A DNA stretch of 58,545 nucleotides from JBCDGZ01 sp038750655. GTDB taxonomy: Bacteria; Bacteroidota; Bacteroidia; Chitinophagales; Saprospiraceae. This document shows, in pieces, positions 16,302 through 25,482 of the stretch; the first letter of the stretch is position 1, and the number at the start of each line of letters is the position of its first letter. A program made the translations under genes and the position numbers. The DNA lies in assembly GCA_038750655.1 (NCBI GenBank), contig JBCDGZ010000029.1:1-58545 (forward strand). Direction: 5' to 3'. The notes under the pieces are model-generated. The model searched no databases, was not told the DNA's origin, and was given only the letters and a program-made list of their open reading frames with translations.

Positions 16302-18755
16302 ATGAATCTATCAACCGATTCCGACACGCTGACCCAAGCCGAACAGGCTACCGCCAGCGCTACTCCCCGTAGAATCAAGAAAGTGGCCGTCCTCGGTTCC
16401 GGCCTCATGGGAACGGGCATCGCCGCCCACTTCGCCAACATCGGCCTCGAAGTCGTTATGCTCGACATCGTTCCTTTTGACCTCTCCGAGGAGGAAAAGA
16501 GCAAGCGATCCGCCCGCAACCGCATCGTCGACGGCTCCCTCAAAGCAGCCTTGAAAAGCAAGCCCGCCGCTTTCTACGACAAAAGCTTCGCCAAGCGCAT
16601 CAAAACTGGAAACTTCGATGATGATTTCGAAATGATCAGCGACTGCGACTGGGTCATCGAAGTGGTCATTGAGCGACTGGACATCAAAAAGCAAGTTTTT
16701 GAAAAAGTTGACCAGTACCGCAAAGCCGGCTCGCTGATCACCTCTAATACCTCCGGAATTCCGATCCACCTGATGCTGGACGGCCGTTCTGATGATTTCA
16801 AAAAGCATTTCTGTGGTACTCACTTCTTCAATCCTCCCCGCTATATGCGCCTGCTGGAAATTATTCCTACAGAGGAGACCAGCAAAGAAGTAGTGGACTT
16901 CTTTATGCATTATGGAGATGTTTTTCTGGGTAAACAGACCGTACTCTGTAAAGATACTCCGGCCTTTATCGCCAACCGTGTAGGAGTTTACGCGATGGCT
17001 AAAATCTATCAGCTTACCGAGCAGCTGGGCCTCCGCATCGAAACGGTGGACAAGCTGACTGGGCCAGTTATTGGTCGCCCTAAAACGGGTACCTTCCGCC
17101 TTGGAGACCTCGTAGGTCATGATACCGCGGCGAAGGTGATTCAGGGTATTAAGGAAAACTGCCCAGATGATGAGCAGGCAGGAACTTTTGTTTTACCTAA
17201 ATACATGCAGTTCTTGCTGGATAATAAATTCTACGGCAATAAGTCGAAGAAGGGTTTCTACCAAAAGACGAGGGAAAAAGATGAAAAAGGCCGCCCAGTC
17301 ATTTTGGCGCTCGACCTCAATACTTTGGAGTATGGTCCTTCGCAACGACCTGATCTTCCTAGTCTGAAAGAAGCCAAGCAGATCGAAAGCCTGCCTAAGC
17401 GCATCCAGGCCATGTTCAAAGCCGAAGACCTTGGTGGCGAGCTGATCCGCAAATCGCTGCTCGGCCTCTTTGCCTATGTCTCCAACCGCGTTCCCGAAAT
17501 TTCGGACAACCTCTACTCTATCGATGATGCCGTTAAGGCGGGTTTCGCCTGGCAAATGGGACCTTTTGAATATTGGGACCTCATTGGGGTGGAGAAAGGG
17601 GTAGAAATGGCGGAAGCGCAGGGCGAAAAAATCGCCGATTGGGTCAAAGAAATGGTCGCCGCTGGACACAGCAGCTTCTATAAGGTTGAAAATGGCCTGA
17701 CGCACTACTACGATAAGGCAACGAAAAGCTACCAGCCATTGCCTGGTGCTGAGGAGTTTATCATCCTCGATAATCAGCGCAGTAAGGCTCCAGTTTACAA
17801 AAACAGCGAAGTGGTGCTGCACGATATTGGCGATGGTGTGCTGTGCCTGGAATTCACCAGCAAAATGAACGCGATGGGAGAAGGCATCCTGCGCGGTATC
17901 AATGATGCCATCCAGATCGCTGAAGAGGGCAACTGGAAAGGATTGGTGATTGGAAATAATGCCGAACACTTCTCCGTTGGTGCTAACCTGATGATGATCG
18001 GGATGTTTGCCTTCCAGGAAGAATACGAGGAGCTGAATATGGCCGTCAATATGTTCCAGCAAACGACCATGCGCTGCCGTTACTCTAGCATTCCCGTTGT
18101 GGCCGCCACGCAAGGCTATGTCTTTGGTGGAGGTTGTGAAACCATCATGCATTGCGACGCTGCCGTTTGTGCTGCCGAATCCTACATCGGACTAGTGGAA
18201 GTGGGCGTTGGCCTAATCCCCGGCGGTGGCGGAACCAAGGAATTCGCCGTCCGCGCCTCTGACTCCTTCTTCGCTGGTGATGTACAAATCCCTACGCTGA
18301 TCGAAAAGTTCAAGACCATCGCTATGGCCTCTGTCGCTACTTCAGCTTGGGAAGCCTTCGATAAGAGCTACCTGCTGCACACTAAAGACAGCGTAGTTGT
18401 TAATTCCAAGCGCAATATCGGTGAGGCGAAAAAGAAGGTATTGGCACTGGCTGACAACTACGTCCAGCCGGCACCAAGAAACAATATCAAAGTCCTGGGG
18501 CAAACAGGTTTGGCCGCGCTTCACGTCGCTGCCAATGAACTCTTCCTCGGTCGCTACGCCTCTGAGCACGACATCAACATCGCCCATAAGGTCGCCTACG
18601 TCCTCTGCGGTGGTGATCTGACGGGCCAGCAGACCGTATCCGAGCAGTACCTGCTAGACATCGAGCGGGAGGCCTTCCTCAGCCTGGCGGGCGAGCAGAA
18701 GACCAAAGCCCGTATCCAGCACATGCTGCAAACCAATAAGCCACTGCGCAACTAA
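16302..18755 (+). CDS. fadN: 3-hydroxyacyl-CoA dehydrogenase / enoyl-CoA hydratase (FadN type)
   Basis: An 817-residue bifunctional beta-oxidation enzyme. The dehydrogenase comes first: Rossmann motif VLGSGLMGTGIAAHFA (about 30-45), catalytic-region CGTHFFNPPRYMRLLE, and a C-terminal half with PFEYWDLIG. An enoyl-CoA hydratase domain follows (about 500-800), with oxyanion-hole segments FSVGANLMMIG and GYVFGGGCE and the segment VEVGVGLIPGGGGTKE. This order is the reverse of E. coli FadB and matches the FadN group. It hydrates enoyl-CoA and oxidises the 3-hydroxyacyl-CoA to feed the thiolase encoded 46 bases downstream. Confidence 0.92.
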   Translation: MNLSTDSDTLTQAEQATASATPRRIKKVAVLGSGLMGTGIAAHFANIGLEVVMLDIVPFDLSEEEKSKRSARNRIVDGSLKAALKSKPAAFYDKSFAKRIKTGNFDDDFEMISDCDWVIEVVIERLDIKKQVFEKVDQYRKAGSLITSNTSGIPIHLMLDGRSDDFKKHFCGTHFFNPPRYMRLLEIIPTEETSKEVVDFFMHYGDVFLGKQTVLCKDTPAFIANRVGVYAMAKIYQLTEQLGLRIETVDKLTGPVIGRPKTGTFRLGDLVGHDTAAKVIQGIKENCPDDEQAGTFVLPKYMQFLLDNKFYGNKSKKGFYQKTREKDEKGRPVILALDLNTLEYGPSQRPDLPSLKEAKQIESLPKRIQAMFKAEDLGGELIRKSLLGLFAYVSNRVPEISDNLYSIDDAVKAGFAWQMGPFEYWDLIGVEKGVEMAEAQGEKIADWVKEMVAAGHSSFYKVENGLTHYYDKATKSYQPLPGAEEFIILDNQRSKAPVYKNSEVVLHDIGDGVLCLEFTSKMNAMGEGILRGINDAIQIAEEGNWKGLVIGNNAEHFSVGANLMMIGMFAFQEEYEELNMAVNMFQQTTMRCRYSSIPVVAATQGYVFGGGCETIMHCDAAVCAAESYIGLVEVGVGLIPGGGGTKEFAVRASDSFFAGDVQIPTLIEKFKTIAMASVATSAWEAFDKSYLLHTKDSVVVNSKRNIGEAKKKVLALADNYVQPAPRNNIKVLGQTGLAALHVAANELFLGRYASEHDINIAHKVAYVLCGGDLTGQQTVSEQYLLDIEREAFLSLAGEQKTKARIQHMLQTNKPLRN

Positions 18756-18801
18756 TTATTAACCTTCTCAGGATCATTATCCTGATTCAATAAAGAAAAA
18801 C

Positions 18802-19974
18802 ATGGAAGCATACATTGTAAAAGCATACCGATCCGCCGTTGGCAAAGCTAAAAGAGGTGGATTCAAAAACTATCGCTCAGATGACCTGGCGGTAGACATC
18901 GTTAAGCACCTGGTCGCACAGACCCCCGAGTTGGACCCTCATATTGTCGATGATGTCATTGTCGGCTGCGCCAATCCTGAAGGTGAGCAGGGCTTTCAAA
19001 TCGGTCGTCAGATTTCGGTTAGGGCGCTCGGCAAGCCGGTGCCCGGCTTTACGGTCAACCGCTACTGCGCCTCTGGCTTGGAGACCATCTCCATCGCGGT
19101 GGCCAAGATTCGCGCCGGCATGGGCGAATGCTTTATCGCCGGTGGTACGGAGAGCATGAGTATGATCCCAATGACGGGCTACAAACTGGCCCCCAGCTAC
19201 GCCGTTGCCAGCGCCACGCCTAACTATCTGGCCAGCATGGGCGCTACCGCCGAGGCCGTCGCCGACAAGTACGAAATCACTCGCGAGCAAGCCGATGAGT
19301 TTGCCTACAACTCCCACGTCAAAGCAGCCCAGGCCATTGATGAAGGGAAATTCAACGATGAGATTGTTCCGGTGACCGTCAAGGAGGTCTTTGTGCATAA
19401 TAATAAGCGCCAGGAGGCGGAGCATACTGTAGCTATGGACGAAGGGGTCCGCCGCAGTACGACGGTTGAAGCTTTGGCCAAACTGCGCCCGGCCTTCCGC
19501 CAAGGGGGACGCGTAACCGCAGGAAATTCTTCGCAAACCTCCGACGGGGCCGCCTTCGTGCTGGTGATGAGCGAACGGCTGGTGAAGCAGCTGGGCTTGG
19601 AGCCTATCGCCCGCCTGGTGTCCTGCTCCGTAGCCGGCGTTGATCCGCTTTACATGGGTATCGGCCCTTGCGAAGCGATTCCCAAGGCCCTGAAGCAGGG
19701 TGGCCTGAAGCTCAGCGACATCCAGCAGATCGAGCTGAACGAGGCTTTCGCGACCCAGTCGCTCGCCGTGATCAAAGAGGCAGGCCTGAACCCGGAGATC
19801 GTCAACGTCAATGGAGGAGCGATTGCTCTGGGGCACCCGCTGGGCTGTACAGGAGCGAAGCTTTCTACGCAACTGCTCAACGAAATGCGCCGCCGCAACC
19901 AGCGTTACGGCATGGTGACTGCCTGCGTAGGTGGTGGCCAGGGCATCGCCGGCGTTTATGAGCTACTGAATTAG
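18802..19974 (+). CDS. fadA: Acetyl-CoA acyltransferase (3-ketoacyl-CoA thiolase)
   Basis: A 390-residue thiolase. The acyl-enzyme cysteine is in NRYCASGLET (Cys 89), the catalytic His in ALGHPLGCTGA (about 345) and the second Cys in TACVGGGQG (about 375). Motif ELNEAFATQ is also present. It cleaves 3-ketoacyl-CoA with CoA in the last step of beta-oxidation and sits directly behind the fadN-like gene, forming a two-gene degradative operon closed by a terminator. Confidence 0.95.
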   Translation: MEAYIVKAYRSAVGKAKRGGFKNYRSDDLAVDIVKHLVAQTPELDPHIVDDVIVGCANPEGEQGFQIGRQISVRALGKPVPGFTVNRYCASGLETISIAVAKIRAGMGECFIAGGTESMSMIPMTGYKLAPSYAVASATPNYLASMGATAEAVADKYEITREQADEFAYNSHVKAAQAIDEGKFNDEIVPVTVKEVFVHNNKRQEAEHTVAMDEGVRRSTTVEALAKLRPAFRQGGRVTAGNSSQTSDGAAFVLVMSERLVKQLGLEPIARLVSCSVAGVDPLYMGIGPCEAIPKALKQGGLKLSDIQQIELNEAFATQSLAVIKEAGLNPEIVNVNGGAIALGHPLGCTGAKLSTQLLNEMRRRNQRYGMVTACVGGGQGIAGVYELLN

Positions 19975-19995
19975 TAAGGAATCATTTTTTCATAT

Positions 19996-20041
19996 AAATA
20001 GGCTAGGAGCTTGCGCACTGCAGTTTCTTAGCCTATTTTTG
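19996..20041 (+). terminator. Terminator after the thiolase gene
   Basis: Arms AATAGGCTA and TAGCCTATT pair around a loop of about 20 bases and end in a T run. The right arm and T run overlap the -7 box assigned to the next gene. Confidence 0.7.
20011..20041 (+). promoter_or_regulatory. Bacteroidota promoter inside the terminator hairpin
   Basis: TTG at 20011-20013, a 20-base spacer and TATTTTTG at 20034-20041 fit the Bacteroidota pattern TTG-N17-23-TAnnTTTG. The following start codon lies 17 bases after the box. The -7 box shares bases with the terminator of the preceding operon. Confidence 0.55.
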
Positions 20042-20057
20042 TAAAAAATAACAAGTT

Positions 20058-21014
20058 ATGATTTCCCAAAAGTATCTGATTTTACTGACCTTTCTATGTT
20101 CCTATTCCTTCCTTCACGCGCAAAATTTAAAGGGTAAAACGGTAAAACAACTCGAAGACTTTATCGTGACCGCAGATAAAAAGAGCCGCCTGATCCATAT
20201 CTATGATAAGAAGAAAAAACAGCTCCAGGAGATTTCGCTCGAAGGCTTTTCTTCCAGTAAAAGTCGCATCAAATCGCTGACCTTTGTCCACTCCGGGCTA
20301 GAATTCATGGAGATGCCCACTGACCAATCCAGCAGTTTTTACGAAAACGAAACGCACCTGATTTTCTCTTTTTCTGAGGAAGATGAAAATGGATTGATCC
20401 AACAAAACCTATTTTTCTTCGATAAGCGGACTCACCAAGTCAACAAACAACGCAAGGGCTACCGGATCATATATGGTGTAAGTCGACGTAGCGGTACCTT
20501 CCTACTGGATTCTTTGTACTACACCTTCAACATTTTCCCAAACAAAGCGGTGCTGGATATTCAACCCCTTTACGATGAACAGTCCGACCAGTATCTGGCC
20601 AGCTTTCCATACCTCAAAGATCAGCTCCCCTCCCCTGCCAACGTCCCCATATTGAAAAACAATAGTGATTACTCCCTAGCAGCGCCAATTAGCGAAGTTA
20701 AATTCCCCAAACCCAAAAAGCAGCAAAAGTTATTCAATAAATTGCTGCGCCAAGGGTCCAGAGGACTAGGAGGTGCTACTGTTAAAGCAGAGTACTACAA
20801 AGAGGATTATATTTTGATTACCGTTGGTGCACAGATTAGCATTGGAGACGCTCCTATGATGGGAGCAGATGGCACATTTATTTCTCCTAGCTTTGAACCC
20901 CAGGGCTATAATTATTATCACTTCCAAGTCGTTGTCGACAAATATACTTTGGAGCCCGTGAGCAATGAAGTCCTGCAAGAGCGCGGAGTAACCAATAATA
21001 AAAAAGTGGATTAA
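20058..21014 (+). CDS. Secreted protein of unknown function
   Basis: A 318-residue protein with a cleavable signal peptide (MISQKYLILLTFLCSYSFLHAQ, cut after about residue 22). The mature part is rich in Lys, Phe and Tyr and appears mostly beta, with a segment FFFDKRTHQVNKQRKGYR and a C-terminal part containing YNYYHFQVVVDKYTLEPVS. I recognise no family or catalytic motif. It is transcribed alone from a good promoter just upstream; the next gene, a Crp/Fnr regulator, starts 57 bases after its stop. Confidence 0.7.
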   Translation: MISQKYLILLTFLCSYSFLHAQNLKGKTVKQLEDFIVTADKKSRLIHIYDKKKKQLQEISLEGFSSSKSRIKSLTFVHSGLEFMEMPTDQSSSFYENETHLIFSFSEEDENGLIQQNLFFFDKRTHQVNKQRKGYRIIYGVSRRSGTFLLDSLYYTFNIFPNKAVLDIQPLYDEQSDQYLASFPYLKDQLPSPANVPILKNNSDYSLAAPISEVKFPKPKKQQKLFNKLLRQGSRGLGGATVKAEYYKEDYILITVGAQISIGDAPMMGADGTFISPSFEPQGYNYYHFQVVVDKYTLEPVSNEVLQERGVTNNKKVD

Positions 21015-21071
21015 GCTTTACTGAGGGGAATATTGGTGCTATCTTGCCTTAAATTCAATGATCAGAAACAG

Positions 21072-21647
21072 ATGAGCCTCAAAGCACCAATCGCTCAATT
21101 TTTTGAGACGGACTTTCCGCTGAACAAAGAGGGTTTAGAGGAGCTTTTGGGTTCATTCAAGATGCGCCATATTTCCAAAGGCCGTATTTTATTAAATGAA
21201 GGTGAACAGGAGCAATCCCTGCGATTTCTCAACCGAGGTCTTATTAGAGAATACTACATCAGCAATAAGAAGGAAATCAACATCAATTTTTACACTCGTC
21301 CGCAGTTCATCACCGATTTTTCGTCCTTCATGCATTCCCATGCTACCAGAAAAAACCAGGAGAGCCTAAGTGAGCTGGAATTACTAGAATTGGGGAAGGA
21401 AAAATTTATGGCTTTGCTGGAAAAATACAGCTGCGGCAAGAGCTTTATCAATCTAACTTTTCAAAAGCTACTGCAACAAAAGGAGCTGTTCGAATACAAT
21501 AGAGCGACCAAAGAGGCCGAGCAGCTGTATAAAGAACTGCAAATCTACAAGGCGCAATGGCTGCAACAAATTCCTCAATACCACATCGCCTCCTACCTCG
21601 GGGTGACACCAGAAACCTTGAGTCGTATCAGAAAAAGGATTTCTTGA
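21072..21647 (+). CDS. Crp/Fnr family transcriptional regulator
   Basis: A 191-residue protein with a cyclic-nucleotide-binding-type N-terminal beta-roll (HISKGRILLNEGEQEQSLRFLNRGLIREYY) and a C-terminal helix-turn-helix (IASYLGVTPETLSRIRKR). I use the ATG at 21072; the frame opens at 21033 but the added residues look non-coding. The cAMP-contact motif is not conserved, as in most Bacteroidota members of this family. It may control the metallo-hydrolase gene 69 bases downstream, which is an inference from position. Confidence 0.85.
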   Translation: MSLKAPIAQFFETDFPLNKEGLEELLGSFKMRHISKGRILLNEGEQEQSLRFLNRGLIREYYISNKKEININFYTRPQFITDFSSFMHSHATRKNQESLSELELLELGKEKFMALLEKYSCGKSFINLTFQKLLQQKELFEYNRATKEAEQLYKELQIYKAQWLQQIPQYHIASYLGVTPETLSRIRKRIS

Positions 21648-21716
21648 TTTGAATCAATGGATAGTTGGTCGATCTGCTCTTACTTTGCAATAATTGTTCG
21701 CGCTAAAGTTCAGACC

Positions 21717-22484
21717 ATGAAAATCCATCATTTCCGCAATGCCACCTTCATCATCGAAGTGGCGGATAAATTTATCCTTGTCGATCCAATGATTGGTCCT
21801 GTAGGGACAATGCCGACATTTACTTTTTTCCGATTCAAGGCCAAAAAAAACCCGATTGTTCCCCTGCCCGAAAACTGTAAGCCGCTGTTAGAGAAGGTCA
21901 CGCATTGTATCATCACCCATCAGCATCCCGATCATATTGATCAAGAGGGAGAACGTTTTTTATCCGAGCGACAAATTCCGGTGTATTGCAGCATCAAGGA
22001 TGAGGCGGCTTTTAGGAAAAAAGGATTTAATATTGTCCAGACGATTGACTACTTAAAGCGCATCCCGGCCTTCGGCGGTCAGATTGAAGGCATTCCAGCC
22101 AGACATGGCTATGGCTTTATCGCCAAACCTATGGGCAATGTCATGGGCTTTTACCTCGAACTGCCCGATGCTCCCTCCATTTACATCAGTTCCGATACCA
22201 TTTACACCGATGCTGTTGAGAACGTCCTGCTCAACTACCGCCCGGATATTAGCATTGTTGCCGCAGGTACGGCCCAGTTGGATATTTTTCAACCCTTATT
22301 GATGAGAATGGAAGATATTTTGAAATTCGTAAGGCAAGCCCCCGGAAAGGTCATCGCCAACCACCTCGAAGCTGTCAACCACTGCCCTACGACCAGGACC
22401 GGTTTGAGAGCGGAGCTGATCCGTCACAAGCTCTCCGAACGGGTATTCATCCCCGAAGATGGAACGTCCGTCCATTTTGATTAA
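21717..22484 (+). CDS. MBL-fold metallo-hydrolase
   Basis: A 255-residue metallo-beta-lactamase-fold protein starting MKIHHFRNATF. The metal motif HxHxDH is present as HQHPDHID (about 64-71), and later metal-site segments are ARHGYGF, SSDTIYTD and NHLEAVNHC. The layout is like the UlaG/YcjZ-type group that acts on lactones or phosphodiesters. No signal peptide is seen, so it is cytoplasmic. The substrate cannot be read from the sequence. Confidence 0.82.
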   Translation: MKIHHFRNATFIIEVADKFILVDPMIGPVGTMPTFTFFRFKAKKNPIVPLPENCKPLLEKVTHCIITHQHPDHIDQEGERFLSERQIPVYCSIKDEAAFRKKGFNIVQTIDYLKRIPAFGGQIEGIPARHGYGFIAKPMGNVMGFYLELPDAPSIYISSDTIYTDAVENVLLNYRPDISIVAAGTAQLDIFQPLLMRMEDILKFVRQAPGKVIANHLEAVNHCPTTRTGLRAELIRHKLSERVFIPEDGTSVHFD

Positions 22485-22592
22485 AGAAATAGCTAAATTG
22501 ATTCAGAGAGGTCAATTAGTTTTTTATCTTTATCCATAGCCTAGTCTTACTTATCCTTCACCTCATTACTGCTAATAAACAGGCTTAATGGA

Positions 22593-22823
22593 TTGGAAAA
22601 GATCACCAAAGAATTGCTGATTGTTACCCTTGGCGTATTCATCGCCATGCTGATGAACTCGTGGAATGATAGGCGTCAGGATCGTCATGAAGCCCAGCAG
22701 TACCTCGACGGTATCGAGGAGGAGATGAAGACCTGGATTCCCATCTTCGAATCCTGGACATACTACGAAAGAGAATACCTCAAGGCACTAAAAGCCACTA
22801 CGGAAACATTAAAAAGTCCATAA
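22593..22823 (+). pseudogene. Truncated membrane protein remnant (DUF6090-like N-terminus)
   Basis: A 76-residue frame begins at a TTG and encodes one transmembrane helix (LLIVTLGVFIAMLMNSW) followed by a charged helix RRQDRHEAQQYLDGIEEEM. That pattern resembles the N-terminal part of Bacteroidota proteins such as DUF6090, which are normally about three times longer. The frame stops after TTETLKSP, 13 bases before the next gene. It is probably the leftover of a truncated gene, less likely a small real protein. Confidence 0.4.
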
Positions 22824-22836
22824 GCGCCTAATTATT

Positions 22837-23367
22837 ATGAGAAAAATTATCCTCTATTCTGCGATGAGCCTCAATGGCCACATCGCCCGGGCCGACGGCC
22901 GCGTCGACTGGCTGGACGCCATCCCCAACCCCGAACAATCGGACTACGGCTACTACGATTTCTACGCTGGTATCGATACCACCCTCCAGGGCAATGCCAC
23001 CTACCGACAGGTTAAAGGCTGGGATATTGAGTTCCCTTACAAAGACAAAAAAAACTACGTCCTCACCCGCCAGCAAGACCTACCGCCGGATGAAAATGTT
23101 GAATACATCACCCATAACCACATCGAAACCATTCGGCAGATGAAGCAGATGGAGGGCCAAGACATCTGGTTGATTGGCGGTGGACAAATCAACACCCTGC
23201 TCTTCAATGCCAGTTTGATCGACGAGCTGATCCTGCACATCATGCCCATCGTACTGCCTGACGGCATCGCCCTGTTTGAAGCCATCCCCGCCGAAAAGCA
23301 GCTCCAACTGCTCCGCTCCAAAAGCTACAGCAGCGGCGTTCTCGAACTCCACTATCAAATCAAGTGA
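22837..23367 (+). CDS. Dihydrofolate reductase-fold protein (RibD C-terminal type)
   Basis: A 176-residue protein of the DHFR/RibD reductase fold. It starts MRKIILYSAMSLNGHIARADG, a typical first strand plus loop, and carries the nucleotide-site segment DIWLIGGGQINTLLF and the late segment DELILHIMPIVLPDGIALF. It is likely an NADPH-dependent reductase of an unknown pterin or flavin-precursor substrate. Stand-alone members are common and mostly uncharacterised. The following aspartyl-protease gene starts 7 bases after its stop. Confidence 0.85.
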   Translation: MRKIILYSAMSLNGHIARADGRVDWLDAIPNPEQSDYGYYDFYAGIDTTLQGNATYRQVKGWDIEFPYKDKKNYVLTRQQDLPPDENVEYITHNHIETIRQMKQMEGQDIWLIGGGQINTLLFNASLIDELILHIMPIVLPDGIALFEAIPAEKQLQLLRSKSYSSGVLELHYQIK

Positions 23368-23374
23368 TCAATCA

Positions 23375-24553
23375 ATGCTTACCCAACTCCTCTCAATCAC
23401 CCTGACCCTCTTCCTATTAACGCACTACCCAACCCAGCCCCTCTCTTCCAATGAGGAACGCATCACCGAACTGCCTTTCGAATGGGTAAAAGGAAAAATC
23501 GTCATCCCCGTTTCCATCAATGGCCAGTCTTATAAATTCTTTTTAGATACGGGGGGAAAGTTGGATATTTCTCCAAAACTGCAACGCGAATTTGCGTTCC
23601 CAATAGTCGATGAAATCGAAGTCATCGGCATCAATAAAAATCCCGTTACGCTGCAATCGGTAGACATCCCGGAGATTAAAGTGGGAACGATGACCTTCAA
23701 AAATCGCAAGGCCACCATTAGCCCGCTCTACGAAAAATATCCGACCAGCTGCTACGGTTATGACGGCATGATCGGGCGAGATTTTCTGAAAGGTAAGCTA
23801 CTGCAAATCGATGCCCAGAAAAAACGGGTGATCATCAGCAAAGACCGCTCCCTGGTTGAGGTGGAAGGACACCCGAGGACAAAGTTGAGCATCGGCCCGG
23901 GTGGCCTACCCCGCGTAGCTGTTCAACTAAACGGCAAAAAAGAGGACATTGTCTTCGACTCGGGTGCCCGATCGCTGTTCAGCTACAAGCGCAAAACGGC
24001 CAAAAAGCTAAAAATTAAAAACAAGGACCATAAGCTCCGCTTCACTGGCATCTTCTCCTTCGGGGTGAGCATGGCCCTGCCGGATAGCAAAACCCACTAC
24101 GCCGTCAAAGTAGACCAGCTCGACATCGCGGGGCATTCGCTACAAAATTTTTATTCCAATATCTCCAAGGAGAGTCGGTCCAGGCTGGGTTCCAAGCTAC
24201 TGAAATTCGGAACCGTGACGATTGACTACCAAAAAAACTGGTTCTACTTCGCTCCTTATGTTGATCAGCAGATGGAGCAACACTACGCTACCTTTGGTTT
24301 TGATTTTATGAAATACGACGGGCAGTTCCTGATCAAATGGGTACAGGAAGGCTCAGAGGCGAAGCGCCAGGGCTTGAAGTACGGGGATCGAATCAACAAA
24401 GTCAATGGCATCGCCGTTAATGAATTGATGGATGAATGTAGCAACTATATTAATGGCTACTCCTTCATGAAAAAAGACCGCATTGAGCTGGAAATTACCG
24501 ATAGCAAACAGCAAAAGCGGTCCATCGTTTTAGATAAAATTATCTTCAAATAA
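23375..24553 (+). CDS. Secreted retropepsin-like aspartyl protease with PDZ domain
   Basis: A 392-residue protein with an N-terminal signal segment (LLSITLTLFLLTHYPTQPL). Two aspartyl-protease-like lobes follow: FFLDTGGKLDIS (about 52-63) and DIVFDSGARSLFS (about 191-203), each with the D-(T/S)-G motif. A C-terminal PDZ domain (about 315-392) contains SEAKRQGLKYGDRINKVNGI. This arrangement is frequent in Bacteroidota and points to a periplasmic protease or peptide-binding protein. The start at 23375 is chosen because the longer frame overlaps the preceding reductase gene. Confidence 0.82.
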   Translation: MLTQLLSITLTLFLLTHYPTQPLSSNEERITELPFEWVKGKIVIPVSINGQSYKFFLDTGGKLDISPKLQREFAFPIVDEIEVIGINKNPVTLQSVDIPEIKVGTMTFKNRKATISPLYEKYPTSCYGYDGMIGRDFLKGKLLQIDAQKKRVIISKDRSLVEVEGHPRTKLSIGPGGLPRVAVQLNGKKEDIVFDSGARSLFSYKRKTAKKLKIKNKDHKLRFTGIFSFGVSMALPDSKTHYAVKVDQLDIAGHSLQNFYSNISKESRSRLGSKLLKFGTVTIDYQKNWFYFAPYVDQQMEQHYATFGFDFMKYDGQFLIKWVQEGSEAKRQGLKYGDRINKVNGIAVNELMDECSNYINGYSFMKKDRIELEITDSKQQKRSIVLDKIIFK

Positions 24554-24561
24554 TCTTTTCT

Positions 24562-25437
24562 ATGTCCAACACTGACCTCATCATCGAAGAACGCAGCCGT
24601 GACATCGGCGATTTCTTAGTCGGCAGGCTACTGCCCTTCCGCAAAAAACGCATGGTTGGCCCATTCATTTTTATTGACCACATGGGGCCGTCCACTATTG
24701 CTCCCGGTCATTATATGGACATCGGGCAGCATCCCCACATCGGATTATCGACCCTGACTTATTTGTTTGAGGGGGAAATGATGCATCGCGACAGCGTAGG
24801 CAGCGCCCAGCTGATCACCCCCGGCTCTGTCAACTGGATGACTGCTGGCCACGGCGTCGTACACACCGAACGCACCCCTCCCCACCTGCGCGACGGCGGC
24901 CAATACCCCGTCCACGGCTACCAAATCTGGGTGGCCCTACCCAAACATCTGGAAGAAATGGATCCCGAGTTCCACCACATCTCCAAGGATCAACTTCCTC
25001 AATGGGTAGATCAAGGCGTCCAATTCACCCTGGTAGCGGGCCAAGGCTACGGCCACCAATCGCCCGTCCCCGTCCACTCCCCTCTTTTCATGCTGCACCT
25101 CGAATCCGAGGAAGAAGTCAGCTTTGACATCAAGGGGCAGCTCGAAGGGGAAATAGGCATCTGCATCGTTGAGGGCTACATTGTGGCTTGCGGTAATCGG
25201 GTGGAGCAAGGCAATATGCTGGTCTCCAAGACTGAAGATGCCTGCCAGCTCACCATCGGCGCGAACACCCGCTTGCTCCTCTTCGGCGGCCAGGCCTTCG
25301 AAGAAGAGCGTTTCATCTACTGGAACTTCGTCTCCTCAGACAAGGCCAAAATTGAGGCGGCGAAGACCCGCTGGGCCGCGCACGAGTTTCCACCGGTGCC
25401 CGAGGAAACCGACTACATTCCACTCCCGGGTTTTTAA
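24562..25437 (+). CDS. Pirin family protein
   Basis: A 291-residue double-cupin pirin. The N-terminal cupin holds the metal ligands in HPHIGLSTLTYLFEGEMMHRD (two His, later a Glu/His pair) and GHGVVHTERTP. The middle has the family-typical VHGYQIWVALPK. Bacterial pirins act as quercetinase-like dioxygenases or as regulators, so the role here is open. It is cytoplasmic and starts 8 bases after the aspartyl-protease gene. Confidence 0.92.
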   Translation: MSNTDLIIEERSRDIGDFLVGRLLPFRKKRMVGPFIFIDHMGPSTIAPGHYMDIGQHPHIGLSTLTYLFEGEMMHRDSVGSAQLITPGSVNWMTAGHGVVHTERTPPHLRDGGQYPVHGYQIWVALPKHLEEMDPEFHHISKDQLPQWVDQGVQFTLVAGQGYGHQSPVPVHSPLFMLHLESEEEVSFDIKGQLEGEIGICIVEGYIVACGNRVEQGNMLVSKTEDACQLTIGANTRLLLFGGQAFEEERFIYWNFVSSDKAKIEAAKTRWAAHEFPPVPEETDYIPLPGF

Positions 25438-25482
25438 GCAGCTCTGCTCAGCCATTCCCTAGCTTTTCCGTACCTTCCCCCC

